From Lachnobacterium bovis DSM 14045 (GTDB lineage Bacteria; Bacillota; Clostridia; Lachnospirales; Lachnospiraceae): a stretch of DNA of 64,000 nucleotides. Below the pieces are notes generated by a model, which was given only the letters and a program-made list of their open reading frames with translations, ran no database searches and was not told the origin of the DNA. The DNA is taken from positions 62,001 through 126,000 of the forward strand of contig NZ_FNPG01000009.1 of the NCBI RefSeq assembly GCF_900107245.1, given 5' to 3'. Positions 27,231 through 38,403 of this stretch are shown piece by piece. The number at the start of each line of letters is the position of its first letter. The stretch's first letter is position 1. A program made the position numbers and the translations under genes.

Positions 27231-28214
27231 CTAATTTTTTCTAGCTGTTATATTAACCCACTCACCTTTATGGTTAATCTCAACTACTTCTAAACCTGCA
27301 TCTTCAATCGCTTTTTTAACTTCATTTTCTTTAAAATCGATTATTCCAGAAGTGATGAAATATCCACCTTTTTTCAATCTTGCTGGAATAACTGGAGCCA
27401 TAGGTATAATAACATCTGCCAAAATATTTGCAACGACAATATCATATTCCTCTGTACCCACTTTATTTTGGAGTTCTACATCATCTATCAAATTTCCAAC
27501 ATAGAACTTACCTAAATCTAAATCCAAATGGTTTACTTCCATGTTTTCTTTTGTCGAAATCATACAATCAGGATCTAAATCTGTTCCTACAACTGACTGT
27601 GCTCCAATTTTCAAAGCAATAATCGACAAAATACCGCTTCCGCATCCAACGTCTAAGACCTTTGGATTTTTAACTGCTGGAACATACTCTTCATTGCCTC
27701 TAATATATTTTAATAATTGGCTAATACATAACTGAGTGGTTTCGTGTTTTCCTGTTCCAAAAGAAATACCAGGATCTATTTCAATCAAAAATTTATCCTT
27801 ATCTTCTTCTTTTAATTCTTCCCAAGTAGGCTTTATTAAAATATCATCAATATAAAATGATGAGAAAAACTTCTTCCAGTTGTTAATCCAATCTAGGTCT
27901 TCCGTTTCACTTGATGTAATAATTCCACTTCCAACATCAACTGTACTTCTAAGTTCTTCTAAAGCTACTTTTACTTTTTTTAAAATTTCTGTTTGATCAC
28001 TGCCATCATCTTCAATGTAAAAGCTTACAGCACTTCTTCCATCATCAGGTGGAAGTTCTGGTAAAAAATCAATAAACATTTCTGTTTGATCAGCTTTACT
28101 TAAAGGAATCTTATCTTCGATTTCAATACCTTCAATTCCTAAATCTGATAGCATCATACTTATAAAATCTTCTGCTTGCGTGGTTGTATCAATTGTGTAT
28201 TTTTTCCATTTCAT
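27231..28214 (-). CDS. prmA: Ribosomal protein L11 methyltransferase
   Basis: 327 aa. Trimethylates lysines and the N-terminus of ribosomal protein L11. An N-terminal substrate-recognition domain is followed by the SAM domain with DPGISFGTGKHETTQLC near residue 152, VLDVGCGSGILSI near residue 185 and the post-motif VVANILADVI near residue 252. It begins the prmA-rsmE-desulfurase-thiI unit with a clear promoter of its own. GAGAGGTTGAA precedes ATG. Confidence 0.95.
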   Translation of the reverse strand: MKWKKYTIDTTTQAEDFISMMLSDLGIEGIEIEDKIPLSKADQTEMFIDFLPELPPDDGRSAVSFYIEDDGSDQTEILKKVKVALEELRSTVDVGSGIITSSETEDLDWINNWKKFFSSFYIDDILIKPTWEELKEEDKDKFLIEIDPGISFGTGKHETTQLCISQLLKYIRGNEEYVPAVKNPKVLDVGCGSGILSIIALKIGAQSVVGTDLDPDCMISTKENMEVNHLDLDLGKFYVGNLIDDVELQNKVGTEEYDIVVANILADVIIPMAPVIPARLKKGGYFITSGIIDFKENEVKKAIEDAGLEVVEINHKGEWVNITARKN

Positions 28215-28333
28215 ATTTGTTCAACCTCTCTATTTATAATAGTGTCATATGATTTACTTCACAGTGCACTTCTTTATTATCGATTTATATATATTGTTTC
28301 TATTACTTCTAATTTTTTTACATAATCCTTAAA

Positions 28334-28362
28334 ATTATATCACAAAAAACTTTGCATAACAA
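28334..28362 (-). promoter_or_regulatory. Promoter of prmA-rsmE-desulfurase-thiI operon
   Basis: Minus-strand TTGTTA (28357-28362), 17-bp spacer, TATAAT (28334-28339) with an extended TG. The leader would be about 110 bases. Confidence 0.75.
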
Positions 28363-28383
28363 GTAACAGTATTTTTAAAACTT

Positions 28384-28461
28384 AAAAACTCATTCTTCTA
28401 TGTTTTATGACACCAACCCGTAAAATCCACGGTGTACCTTAACACAAAAAAATGAGTTTTT
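28384..28461 (-). terminator. Long nested hairpin terminator after the coiled-coil J gene
   Basis: Outer arms AAAACTCATT/AATGAGTTTT (near 28385-28394 and 28451-28460), with an inner CCGT/ACGG pairing (28418-28421 with 28429-28432). A short T-run follows on the minus strand. It begins within a few bases of the stop codon. Confidence 0.6.
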
Positions 28462-28464
28462 ATA

Positions 28465-29361
28465 TTATTTTCCAAACCTTTTTATCAATTCATCATATTC
28501 TTTATTTATTTCTTGTATAGTCCCTGTGTCACCTTCTAAGTTGTCCGGATGATATATTTTTATTAAATCTTTATATCTTTTTTTTGCTGAATCACTTGAA
28601 CTAACACCAATAAAAAATAATTCTCCACTTACTACTCTATCTTCAACTCTTGCCGGTTCTTTATATTCCTCAAACATAGCCACTTGTTTATAAAAGGTTT
28701 TTTGTTTTTCTAGTTTTTCTTTTTGATAGGCTAATTTTTTTAATTCGGTCTCTAATATCTTGAATTTATTTTCAAATAATGATTCCTGGTTTTTTAATTG
28801 CTTTTCCAAAAACATATTATTCGATTTCTGTTCTCTTTTTTCTTTTTCAAAATTCTCTTTTTCTTTTTTTAAATTTTTTCTTTCTAATTCTAAATTTTCC
28901 ACTTGCGCTTTTAAATTCTTTTTTTCCCTTTCAACTTCTTTAGCTAACCCAACCATATCTTCTCTTTGTTTTTCAAGACTTTTTACTTCTTCCTCAACCT
29001 GCTCTTTAATATTTTCCAATTTAGTTTTAAATAATTCAAAACTTCTCTTTTCATCTTCAAATTTTTCTTTTTCCTTAGCAAATTTAACTTTTTCATCTCG
29101 CAAAATTTGAATCTGTTCCCTAAACAAAGCAACTTTCTTTTGGTATTCAACATACTGATTCTTTAGCGCTTGTTCTTTTAGACTTAAATCATTCGTAGCT
29201 GTAGCTGTGCCAAAATAAGCATTTTTACTGGTCTTTTCTATCCCTTGTGAATTTGCATTCATATTTGCATTTGCGTTTATATTTTTATTTTTTAAACTTT
29301 GTGTATTATTTTCACTCGTTTCAAATTGTTTTTCAAATTTTAAGCCTATCCTTTTTCTCAT
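28465..29361 (-). CDS. Coiled-coil protein with C-terminal J domain
   Basis: 298 aa. Residues 1-60 are Asn-rich and low complexity. Residues about 65-230 form one long, very charged coiled coil. From about 246 the sequence is J-domain-like, with the diagnostic HPD triad at 271-273 (YKDLIKIYHPDN) followed by a helix ending in IKRFGK. The HPD motif is what stimulates Hsp70 ATPase activity, so this is probably a DnaK co-chaperone with an oligomerising arm. It lies just downstream of dnaJ but behind dnaJ's terminator. The ribosome site is AGAGGAT. A J domain at the C-terminus is unlike DnaJ. Confidence 0.8.
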   Translation of the reverse strand: MRKRIGLKFEKQFETSENNTQSLKNKNINANANMNANSQGIEKTSKNAYFGTATATNDLSLKEQALKNQYVEYQKKVALFREQIQILRDEKVKFAKEKEKFEDEKRSFELFKTKLENIKEQVEEEVKSLEKQREDMVGLAKEVEREKKNLKAQVENLELERKNLKKEKENFEKEKREQKSNNMFLEKQLKNQESLFENKFKILETELKKLAYQKEKLEKQKTFYKQVAMFEEYKEPARVEDRVVSGELFFIGVSSSDSAKKRYKDLIKIYHPDNLEGDTGTIQEINKEYDELIKRFGK

Positions 29362-29453
29362 ATACTGATCCTCTCTATCCTTTTTATATGCTTATTTCCC
29401 TTTATCAACCCAACTATAAGTATTAAATCGGCTAAAAAACATTATTTATAAAC

Positions 29454-29500
29454 AAAAAACAATACGATAGAACATACACAAATATGTACATATCGTATTG
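29454..29500 (-). terminator. Terminator of the hrcA-grpE-dnaK-dnaJ operon
   Basis: A 10-bp perfect stem (29491-29500 with 29460-29469), inner ACATA/TATGT pairing, and six T (29454-29459) on the minus strand. It lies 9 bases after the dnaJ stop. Confidence 0.9.
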
Positions 29501-29509
29501 TCTCAAAAA

Positions 29510-30670
29510 TTATCCAAAGAACTTTTCAAATGGTCCTTTTTTCTTTTCTTTTGGAATATCAACTGTATCCACTTCTTTATTAAGAGAATCGCCTGTTGCT
29601 TTATCAAATTCTCTTAAAGCCGCTTCTGCTTCTTTTGAAATCTTAGTAGGTGTCTTAATTACTAATGTAACATAATGATCACCACGTACATCCTTGTTTC
29701 TAAGTGAAGGCACTCCTTTACCTCTTAGTCGAATTCTTGTACCTGTCTGAGTTCCAGCACCAACTGTATAAATTATATCTCCATCAACAGTCTTAATTCT
29801 AATATCTCCACCTAAAACAGCAATTGGATAAGAAATACTTACTGTTGAATAAATATCCATATCTTGTCTTTCAAAATCATTACTTCTGGCTACTACAACT
29901 TCAACTAGAAGATCTCCTCTAGGGCCTCCATTAACACCAGGTTCTCCATATCCACGAACTCTAACAGACTGTCCATTATTAATACCTGCTGGAATATCTA
30001 CTTGCTTATGAACTCTCTTTGCTATATAGCCTGTTCCATGACAATGTGGACATTTTTCTTTAACGATTTTACCTGTTCCATTACAATCTGGACAAGTTTG
30101 AACATTTTGAACCATTCCAAAAAGTGATTGCTGTGAATATACAATTTTACCTTTTCCACCGCATCGAGAACATGTAACTTTATCTGTTCCTTTTTTAGCT
30201 CCTGAACCATGACATTCGCTACATTCTTCTTTATATGTGAAATCTAAGTCCTTTGTGCATCCGAAAATCGCTTCGTGGAATGAAATTCTAACTTGCATTC
30301 TTACGTGAGCACCCTGTCTTGGTCCATTATTGTTGGCACGACGAGATCCTCCACCAAAAAAGTCTCCGAAAATATCTCCAAAAATATCTCCCATATCCAT
30401 CCCAGAAAAATCGAATCCACCTGCTCCTGCACCTGCGCCACCGTCAAATGCAGCATGACCAAATTGATCATATTTTCTTCTATTTTCTTCATCACTTAAG
30501 ACGGCATATGCTTCTTGAATTTCTTTAAATTTTTCTTCACATTCCTTATCACCTGGATGCATATCTGGATGATATTTCTTTGCCTGAGCACGAAACGCCT
30601 TCTTAATCTCTGCTTGAGATGCGTCCTTTGACACACCTAATACTTCATAAAAATCTCTTTTATCTGCCAT
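29510..30670 (-). CDS. dnaJ: Chaperone DnaJ (class I)
   Basis: 386 aa. The N-terminal J domain has HPD near residue 35, followed by a Gly/Phe-rich linker (about 75-110), four zinc-finger repeats ([32 protein letters not shown]) between about 145 and 215, and C-terminal substrate-binding domains. It stimulates DnaK ATP hydrolysis and delivers clients. Last gene of the CIRCE-controlled operon. A large T-less hairpin separates it from dnaK. Confidence 0.97.
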   Translation of the reverse strand: MADKRDFYEVLGVSKDASQAEIKKAFRAQAKKYHPDMHPGDKECEEKFKEIQEAYAVLSDEENRRKYDQFGHAAFDGGAGAGAGGFDFSGMDMGDIFGDIFGDFFGGGSRRANNNGPRQGAHVRMQVRISFHEAIFGCTKDLDFTYKEECSECHGSGAKKGTDKVTCSRCGGKGKIVYSQQSLFGMVQNVQTCPDCNGTGKIVKEKCPHCHGTGYIAKRVHKQVDIPAGINNGQSVRVRGYGEPGVNGGPRGDLLVEVVVARSNDFERQDMDIYSTVSISYPIAVLGGDIRIKTVDGDIIYTVGAGTQTGTRIRLRGKGVPSLRNKDVRGDHYVTLVIKTPTKISKEAEAALREFDKATGDSLNKEVDTVDIPKEKKKGPFEKFFG

Positions 30671-30699
30671 ATTTTTACCTTTTCACCTAATTTTACATC

Positions 30700-30729
30700 A
30701 ATACCCGATAAGTAACCTTACCGGGTATT
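30700..30729 (-). other. dnaK-dnaJ intergenic hairpin without T-tract
   Basis: Arms 30700-30712 and 30717-30729 form a 12-bp stem with one A/C mismatch and a 4-base loop. No T-run follows, so it is probably an mRNA stabiliser or processing element rather than a terminator. Confidence 0.75.
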
Positions 30730-30769
30730 AACATTTAGTTTATAGAGTTAAAATATCGTTTGCTATTTA

Positions 30770-32656
<1,887 letters not shown>

Positions 32657-32819
32657 TTATGACCTCCTAATTAATATCTTAATCAATCAAAAAATTGCTA
32701 TTTGTAAATTTATTGTTTATATCATGCCAATTGCATAATATTTTATACTCAACCACAATATGTGGATTTAAACTTATTGAAGTTAAACTATCACTCTCAA
32801 CTAATGAATTAGCTAACTA

Positions 32820-33458
32820 CTATTGTGCTACAGCAACCATGCTATGTCTTAGAACTTCGTCTTTGTATGTATATCCTTTTAATAATTCCTGTGCTACACA
32901 TCCTACCTCAACTTCGTCACTTTCAACTTGCATTACTGCATTATGTTTTGCTGGATCAAATTCTTCGCCAACACATTCAATTGGTTTAACACCAGCTTTT
33001 TCTAACTCAGTTACTAACTGTTTGTAGATTTTTTCCATTCCATCAGCAAAAGCACTATCTTTTTCTTCTTCAGTAACAGCACTCAAGCCTCTTTCAAAAT
33101 TATCTACAATTGGAAGGACCTTTTCTAAAATCGTTTTCGCACCCATATCAAACATCTGTGCTTTTTCTTTTTCAGTTCTTTTTCTAAAATTATCAAATTC
33201 GGCCATCTGACGTTTAAGTCTATCAGTCAAATCTTCAATTTGTTCGTCTTTCTTATCTTTTTTATTTTTCTTTTTTTCTTTTTTATCTTTTTTTGATTTT
33301 TTTTCATCTTGATTTGCTTCTTCTGAAGCTTTCTCATTTTCTAATTCAGAAGATGTTTCTTCAACAACCTCTTCGTCTACCTCTTTGTTAATATCTTTAT
33401 TAACTTCCTCATTTTCTAATTCAACGTTTTCAACGTCTTTATTCATCTGATCTACCAC
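32820..33458 (-). CDS. grpE: Nucleotide exchange factor GrpE
   Basis: 212 aa. The N-terminal 75 residues are highly charged (Glu/Lys-rich, with a KKSKKDKKEKKKNKKDKK patch). The GrpE core then begins at about 80 with LKRQMAEFDNFRKRTEKEK, and the beta domain contains DPAKHNAVMQVESDEVE. It releases ADP from DnaK. It appears to start with GTG at 33456-33458, 7 bases after GGCGG; an in-frame ATG lies four codons on. Second gene of the hrcA operon. Confidence 0.96.
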   Translation of the reverse strand: MVDQMNKDVENVELENEEVNKDINKEVDEEVVEETSSELENEKASEEANQDEKKSKKDKKEKKKNKKDKKDEQIEDLTDRLKRQMAEFDNFRKRTEKEKAQMFDMGAKTILEKVLPIVDNFERGLSAVTEEEKDSAFADGMEKIYKQLVTELEKAGVKPIECVGEEFDPAKHNAVMQVESDEVEVGCVAQELLKGYTYKDEVLRHSMVAVAQ

Positions 33459-33532
33459 TTTGTTTCCGCCTTTCTATAAATAGGTGGTCAACCCTTTATT
33501 TGTCATTATATTAAAAATCAAAACTATATTTT

Positions 33533-34633
33533 TTAATTATTATCAAATGAATCATTCGAGTCATTTTTCATGCTCTTATCTGTAATTACATTCTTATTAA
33601 ACATACCCTCTAATTGTTTCTTTAGGCTTTTTAAATTATGCATTACATTCTCATAATCCATTCTTTTTGGTCCAATAATACCAACAGTACCTTTAACTCC
33701 ATCTCCTAAATCATATGTTGCAGTTACCACACTACAATCTTTCATGGTTTGTATTGGAGCTTCATTACCAATATAAACTTGAATACCTGTTTCTTCTCTA
33801 TTCTCTGTAGTATCTGTTACTAAATTGACCAACTCTTCTTTATCTTCAAAAGTCTCAAGTAAATGAGTAACCTTCTCTGCATCTGACAACTCAGGATATT
33901 TTAAAATATTAGTTGCACCACTTGTATATATTTCTAAATTGTCATCTTCCTCAAAAGATTTCGAAAGAGTATCTAATACATCATTAACAATTGAACTATG
34001 ATTTCCAGCTTTCTCTTTTATCTTTGAAATAACACCAAGGTTAATCTCTTCAATAGATAAGCCATTCAACGCTGTATTCAATAAAATATTAAGCTTTAAT
34101 AAACTTTCATTGTCAACTTTCTCATCAACATCAATAATTCTATTTCTTACAACATTAGAATTTAAAACAACTACTGCTAAAATCTGTCGTTCATCAACAC
34201 ATGATAACTGAATAAACTTAACTTTATTGTCACTCTTATGTGCTGCCGTTATCATTGTCGCATAATTTGTATTATTAGCAAGAAGCTTTGCCACTTGCTT
34301 TAACACCTGTTCCATTTTCTGAGTTTTCTCGATTACAAACTCTTTCATATCTGTAACCTCTTTATCCTTTTCTTGGATAAGGTGATCTACATAAAATCTG
34401 TAACCTTTATCAGATGGAATCCTTCCTGCAGATGTATGTGGCTGCAAAATATAACCTAAGTCTTCTAAATCAGACATCTCATTACGAATTGTAGCTGAAC
34501 TCAAATTCAAATCGGTGTATTTAGAAATTGTTCTTGACCCTACAGGCTCTCCAGTCGCTAAATAGTTACGGATTATTGCATCTAAGATTTTAACTTTTCT
34601 TTCATCTAATTGCTCTGCATCGTCCTTCATCAT
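33533..34633 (-). CDS. hrcA: Heat-inducible transcription repressor HrcA
   Basis: 366 aa. N-terminal winged-helix DNA-binding domain (LDAIIRNYLATGEPVGSRTISK and SSATIRNEMSDLEDLGYI), then a GAF-like dimerisation core. It binds CIRCE and represses this operon, and GroE normally keeps it active. A perfect CIRCE lies just upstream of its own gene, so it is self-regulated. AGGAG precedes the first of two adjacent ATGs. The family is clear. Confidence 0.97.
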   Translation of the reverse strand: MMKDDAEQLDERKVKILDAIIRNYLATGEPVGSRTISKYTDLNLSSATIRNEMSDLEDLGYILQPHTSAGRIPSDKGYRFYVDHLIQEKDKEVTDMKEFVIEKTQKMEQVLKQVAKLLANNTNYATMITAAHKSDNKVKFIQLSCVDERQILAVVVLNSNVVRNRIIDVDEKVDNESLLKLNILLNTALNGLSIEEINLGVISKIKEKAGNHSSIVNDVLDTLSKSFEEDDNLEIYTSGATNILKYPELSDAEKVTHLLETFEDKEELVNLVTDTTENREETGIQVYIGNEAPIQTMKDCSVVTATYDLGDGVKGTVGIIGPKRMDYENVMHNLKSLKKQLEGMFNKNVITDKSMKNDSNDSFDNN

Positions 34634-34657
34634 TTATTGCTCCTGTTTCGTTTTTTA

Positions 34658-34684
34658 TTAGCACTCATTCTTTTTGAGTGCTAA
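34658..34684. promoter_or_regulatory. CIRCE operator
   Basis: A perfect TTAGCACTC (34658-34666), 9-base spacer and GAGTGCTAA (34676-34684). It lies just downstream of the promoter and 25 bases before the hrcA start. HrcA binding site. Confidence 0.98.
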
Positions 34685-34698
34685 TATCTTATGTATTT

Positions 34699-34727
34699 AA
34701 TATAATACCACTACTTTTTTTTGTCAA
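34699..34727 (-). promoter_or_regulatory. hrcA operon promoter
   Basis: Minus-strand TTGACA (34722-34727), 17-bp spacer, TATATT (34699-34704), followed directly by CIRCE. Confidence 0.88.
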
Positions 34728-34764
34728 CACTTATTTAGTAAAAAAATAATTTTTTCATACTATC

Positions 34765-34817
34765 AAAAAGGATCCACTTAAAAAAGCCTTAAAAATCAAG
34801 CTTTTTTAAGTGAATCC
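34765..34817 (-). terminator. Terminator after hemW
   Basis: A 17-bp stem with one mismatch (34801-34817 with 34770-34786), then five T on the minus strand (34765-34769). Confidence 0.88.
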
Positions 34818-34853
34818 AAATTATAGTTTATAAAATTTTTATATTACACTTTA

Positions 34854-36029
34854 TTAATCTAAAAGAAAAAGAGACATACAATAATTAGCTAAATCTGCTC
34901 CTTTATCTGTCAAGAAAATCCGCCCTTGATTTTGCTCTAATAGTCCTTCTCTTTTTAGTTTATCAAGCGTAAGTTTATATACACCTTCTATAGGTATATT
35001 AAAATTTTTCTCGAAATCGTCTCTAGCGACTCCATTATTCATTCTAAGGCCAAGAAACATAAATTCTTCCATTTGATCTTGTTTAGACAGCGTCTGTACT
35101 GTTTCATGAATATTATTATATAAATCTAATTTCTGAGTAGCTTTTATATAATCATAGATATCTCTTTTATTTGAATAACGTACATTATCAATTAAAGAGG
35201 CTGCTCCCAATCCTACTCCTAGGTAATCTTTTCGTTGCCAATATCCTATGTTATGTTTGCACTCCAATCCTTTTTTTGCAAAATTAGAAGTTTCATATTG
35301 GAGATAACCAGCTTTTTTTAGAGTTTCTTGCGTCATTTTACACATAGCATAAACTTCGTCTTCATTCGGCAAAGCTTCCGTCCTCATTCCTGCGTGTTGT
35401 TTGTCATCATCACATTTAAACTTATCGTAAAAAGGCGTACCTTCTTCTATAATCAGTGAATAAACTGACACATGCTCTGGTTTAAGACGAATAACATCAT
35501 TTAATGACTTCATAAAATCCTCTATCTTTTGATATGGCAAACCGCTTATCAAATCTATATTTATATTATCAAAGCCGCATTCTCTTGCCATATCATATAT
35601 TTTCAGGAACTGTTCAAATGTGTGAACCCTTCCTAATAATTTTAGTTCTTTATCGCTTGTAGACTGCAAACCAATACTTAATCTGTTAATTCCAGCTTTC
35701 TTATAACTTTCCATCGCCGGTTTAACTACAGTTCCCGGATTTGCTTCTAACGTAACCTCAGCATCTTCAGCCACACAAAAATTGCCTTTTATTACGTCTA
35801 CAATAGAAACAAGCAAATTATAGTCCAACCATGACGGAGTTCCTCCACCAATAAAAATTGAGACTATTTTTCTATCTTTTAACCTTGAGGCATAATATAA
35901 TAATTCTCTAATTAGTGCATCAACATATTCTTTTTGAGTTTTTGCATTCGCAGAAAAAGACAAAAAATCACAATAATCACATTTTTTTATGCAAAAAGGA
36001 ATATGTACATATAACTCTAACTCTTCCAT
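34854..36029 (-). CDS. hemW: Radical SAM heme chaperone HemW
   Basis: 391 aa. Radical-SAM motif YVHIPFCIKKCDYCDF at the N-terminus (CxxxCxxC plus the Phe of the HemW group), then FIGGGTPSWL, and HemW C-terminal sequence GVGLGAASLIDNVRYSN. These proteins were long called coproporphyrinogen oxidase, but HemW inserts heme and lacks oxidase activity. No heme biosynthesis genes are nearby. It follows lepA, the conserved Bacillus lepA-hemN-hrcA order. GAGGAAT precedes ATG. Confidence 0.92.
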   Translation of the reverse strand: MEELELYVHIPFCIKKCDYCDFLSFSANAKTQKEYVDALIRELLYYASRLKDRKIVSIFIGGGTPSWLDYNLLVSIVDVIKGNFCVAEDAEVTLEANPGTVVKPAMESYKKAGINRLSIGLQSTSDKELKLLGRVHTFEQFLKIYDMARECGFDNINIDLISGLPYQKIEDFMKSLNDVIRLKPEHVSVYSLIIEEGTPFYDKFKCDDDKQHAGMRTEALPNEDEVYAMCKMTQETLKKAGYLQYETSNFAKKGLECKHNIGYWQRKDYLGVGLGAASLIDNVRYSNKRDIYDYIKATQKLDLYNNIHETVQTLSKQDQMEEFMFLGLRMNNGVARDDFEKNFNIPIEGVYKLTLDKLKREGLLEQNQGRIFLTDKGADLANYCMSLFLLD

Positions 36030-36070
36030 TTCTTATTCCTCACATTACTTTTTGATGTTTTTCTGACATC

Positions 36071-37882
36071 TTATTCCTCATCCAATTTAAGAACGCTCAT
36101 AAATGCTTCTTGTGGAATTTCAACATTACCTACCTGACGCATTCTCTTCTTACCTTCTTTTTGTTTTTCAAGAAGTTTCTTCTTACGAGAAATATCCCCA
36201 CCGTAACATTTGGCTAAAACATCTTTTCTCATAGCTTTAACGGTTTCTCTAGCGATTACCTTACCGCCAACAGCTGCCTGAATTGGTATTTCAAATAAAT
36301 GTCTTGGTATTTCTTTTTTGAGTTTTTCACACATCTTTCTTCCACGTTCATATGCACTTTCTTTGAAAACAATAAACGATAACGCATCAACGACTTCTTT
36401 ATTGATAAGCATATCTAATTTTACTAATGTTGAACGCTCATAACCTTTAAATTCATAATCAAATGAAGCATATCCTCTTGAACGTGATTTTAATGCATCA
36501 AAGAAATCATAGATTATTTCATTTAATGGTAAGTCATATTTAATAAGAGCTCTTGTCTCTTCAATGTATTCCATACTCAAATAAATACCTCTACGTTCCT
36601 GACATAACTTCATGATTGCACCTACATAATCGCTTGTAACCATTATTTCAGCTGACACATATGGTTCTTCCATGTAATCTATTTCTGATGGATCAGGAAG
36701 ATTAGATGGGTTAGTAACTTCTACCATTTCTCCGTTTGTCTTATGCACACGATAAATAACACCTGGTGCAGTTGTTACAAGATCTAGATTAAACTCTCTT
36801 TCTAATCTTTCTTGAACGATTTCTAAATGTAATAATCCTAAAAATCCACATCTAAAACCAAATCCTAATGCCTGTGATGTTTCTGCCTCAAATTGTAACG
36901 CTGCATCATTTACCTGTAATTTTTCTAACGCATCTCTTAAATCTGGATACTTAGAACTATCTGCTGGATACAATCCACAATAAACCATAGGATTTACTTT
37001 TTTATATCCTGGAAGAGCTTCTTTACATGGATTATCAACCGTTGTAATTGTATCACCAACTTGTGTATCTCTTACATTTTTAATACTTGCTGCTATATAA
37101 CCAACCATTCCAGCTGACAATTCGTCACATGGAATAAATTGTCCGGCTCCAAAATAACCAACTTCTGTTACAACATCAGATGCACCAGTTGCCATCATTT
37201 TGATTGTATCACCAACTTTTACAGTACCTTCCATAACTCTACAAAATACAATTACTCCTTTATAGGAATCATATAAAGCATCGAAAATAAGAGCTTTAAA
37301 TGGGGCCTTTGAATCACCTTGTGGTGCAGGAATCTTTTCTACAATTTGTTCTAACACCTGATCTATGTTAAGACCTGTTTTTGCAGATATTTTTGGTGCA
37401 TCCATAGCTTCAATTCCGATTACATCTTCAATTTCTTGAGCAACTTCTTCTGGACGAGCCGATGGAAGATCAACCTTATTGATTACTGGCAAAACATCTA
37501 AGTCATGATCAATAGCTAAATAAACATTAGCAAGTGTCTGTGCCTCTACACCTTGTGCCGCATCAACTACTAGAATTGCACCATCACATGCAGCTAAACT
37601 TCTTGATACTTCATAATTAAAATCCACATGTCCTGGTGTATCTATTAAGTTAAAAATATATTCTTCTCCATTTTTTGCTGTATAAATAATACGCACAGCC
37701 TGAGATTTAATTGTTATTCCACGTTCTCTTTCAAGCTCCATGTTATCAAGCACCTGTGCCTGCATTTCACGGCTTGTCAATGTTCCTGTACTTTCAATAA
37801 TTCTATCAGCTAAAGTGGATTTACCATGATCGATATGCGCTATAATACAAAAATTTCTAATTTTACTTTGATCTATGGACAT
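36071..37882 (-). CDS. lepA: Elongation factor 4 (LepA)
   Basis: 603 aa translational GTPase. The P-loop is [13 protein letters not shown], the switch region is [21 protein letters not shown] is G3 and NKVDLPSA is G4. The conserved LepA C-terminal domain ends in [22 protein letters not shown]. It acts in ribosome assembly or back-translocation. GAGAGGGT precedes ATG. It is followed by hemW after a 41-base gap. The sporulation genes found upstream of it in Bacillus are not here. Confidence 0.98.
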   Translation of the reverse strand: MSIDQSKIRNFCIIAHIDHGKSTLADRIIESTGTLTSREMQAQVLDNMELERERGITIKSQAVRIIYTAKNGEEYIFNLIDTPGHVDFNYEVSRSLAACDGAILVVDAAQGVEAQTLANVYLAIDHDLDVLPVINKVDLPSARPEEVAQEIEDVIGIEAMDAPKISAKTGLNIDQVLEQIVEKIPAPQGDSKAPFKALIFDALYDSYKGVIVFCRVMEGTVKVGDTIKMMATGASDVVTEVGYFGAGQFIPCDELSAGMVGYIAASIKNVRDTQVGDTITTVDNPCKEALPGYKKVNPMVYCGLYPADSSKYPDLRDALEKLQVNDAALQFEAETSQALGFGFRCGFLGLLHLEIVQERLEREFNLDLVTTAPGVIYRVHKTNGEMVEVTNPSNLPDPSEIDYMEEPYVSAEIMVTSDYVGAIMKLCQERRGIYLSMEYIEETRALIKYDLPLNEIIYDFFDALKSRSRGYASFDYEFKGYERSTLVKLDMLINKEVVDALSFIVFKESAYERGRKMCEKLKKEIPRHLFEIPIQAAVGGKVIARETVKAMRKDVLAKCYGGDISRKKKLLEKQKEGKKRMRQVGNVEIPQEAFMSVLKLDEE

Positions 37883-37946
37883 AATAACCCTCTCTTTTCT
37901 TTTTAAATATTTTTATATATTAATGATAAAACATTATTTTTTATTG

Positions 37947-37982
37947 AAAAAAAGGCACCAGTATGACGGTACTGATGCCTTT
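37947..37982 (-). terminator. Terminator after rpsT
   Basis: Stem 37976-37982 with 37951-37957 and 37970-37974 with 37959-37963 around one C/A mismatch, then T's on the minus strand from 37953 to 37947. Confidence 0.85.
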
Positions 37983-38005
37983 GTATATTCACTATACGAA
38001 ACCTA

Positions 38006-38269
38006 TTAAGCTACGCTGTTAACCATTTTAGTTAAGCGTGATACTTTTCTAGCTACGTTGTTCTTATGGTAAATTCCCTTTGAACCAGCTTTCTCAATTG
38101 TTGCGATAGCTTCTTTTAAAGCAACTGTTGCAGCAGCTTTATCTTTAGCAGCTACAGTAGCCTCTACCTTTTTAATTGATGTTTTAACTGCTGATTTAAT
38201 TGATTTATTTCTTGCAGTTCTTGCTTCTGTAACTAGAATTCTTTTTTTTGCAGATTTAATGTTAGCCAA
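38006..38269 (-). CDS. rpsT: 30S ribosomal protein S20 (TTG start)
   Basis: 87 aa, very basic. ANIKSAKKRILVTEARTARN is the S20 N-terminus, and the family C-terminus HKNNVARKVSRLTKMVN is present. The mature protein should begin at Ala after the initiator, so the start codon is TTG at 38267-38269, 8 bases after a perfect GGAGG. The longer frame, from 38284, would start inside that ribosome site. S20 binds 16S rRNA and assembles early. Monocistronic, with a strong promoter and a structured leader. E. coli rpsT also uses UUG. Confidence 0.95.
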   Translation of the reverse strand: MANIKSAKKRILVTEARTARNKSIKSAVKTSIKKVEATVAAKDKAAATVALKEAIATIEKAGSKGIYHKNNVARKVSRLTKMVNSVA

Positions 38270-38352
38270 TCTGTACACCTCCAATGTATTGAATTGTTAT
38301 TGTTCATGATTGTTACATCAACCCGGACACGGACGTTTTAATGTAAACATAC
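38270..38352 (-). promoter_or_regulatory. Structured leader of rpsT mRNA
   Basis: About 83 bases from the predicted start site to TTG. GTTTACAT and ATGTAAC arms (near 38317-38347) enclose a GC-rich CCG/CGG hairpin that is unusual in this AT-rich region. It is a candidate S20 autoregulatory site, by analogy only. Confidence 0.45.
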
Positions 38353-38358
38353 TTCATT

Positions 38359-38387
38359 ATGATAGTCTATATATCCGTTAATGTCAA
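38359..38387 (-). promoter_or_regulatory. rpsT promoter
   Basis: Minus-strand TTGACA (38382-38387), 17-bp spacer, TATCAT (38359-38364). Confidence 0.8.
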
Positions 38388-38403
38388 TGGATTTTTGTAA
38401 AAA

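Noticed and set aside
28760-29110. 116-codon Phe/Ser-rich frame on the plus strand opposite the coiled-coil J gene
   Set aside because: Its composition is just the reverse complement of Lys/Glu codons in the coiled coil.
32695-33027. 110-codon plus-strand frame across the dnaK-grpE gap
   Set aside because: Most of it is antisense to grpE and there is no ribosome site.
38270-38284. Five-codon longer start of rpsT
   Set aside because: It would begin inside the GGAGG ribosome site and adds residues not found in S20 proteins.
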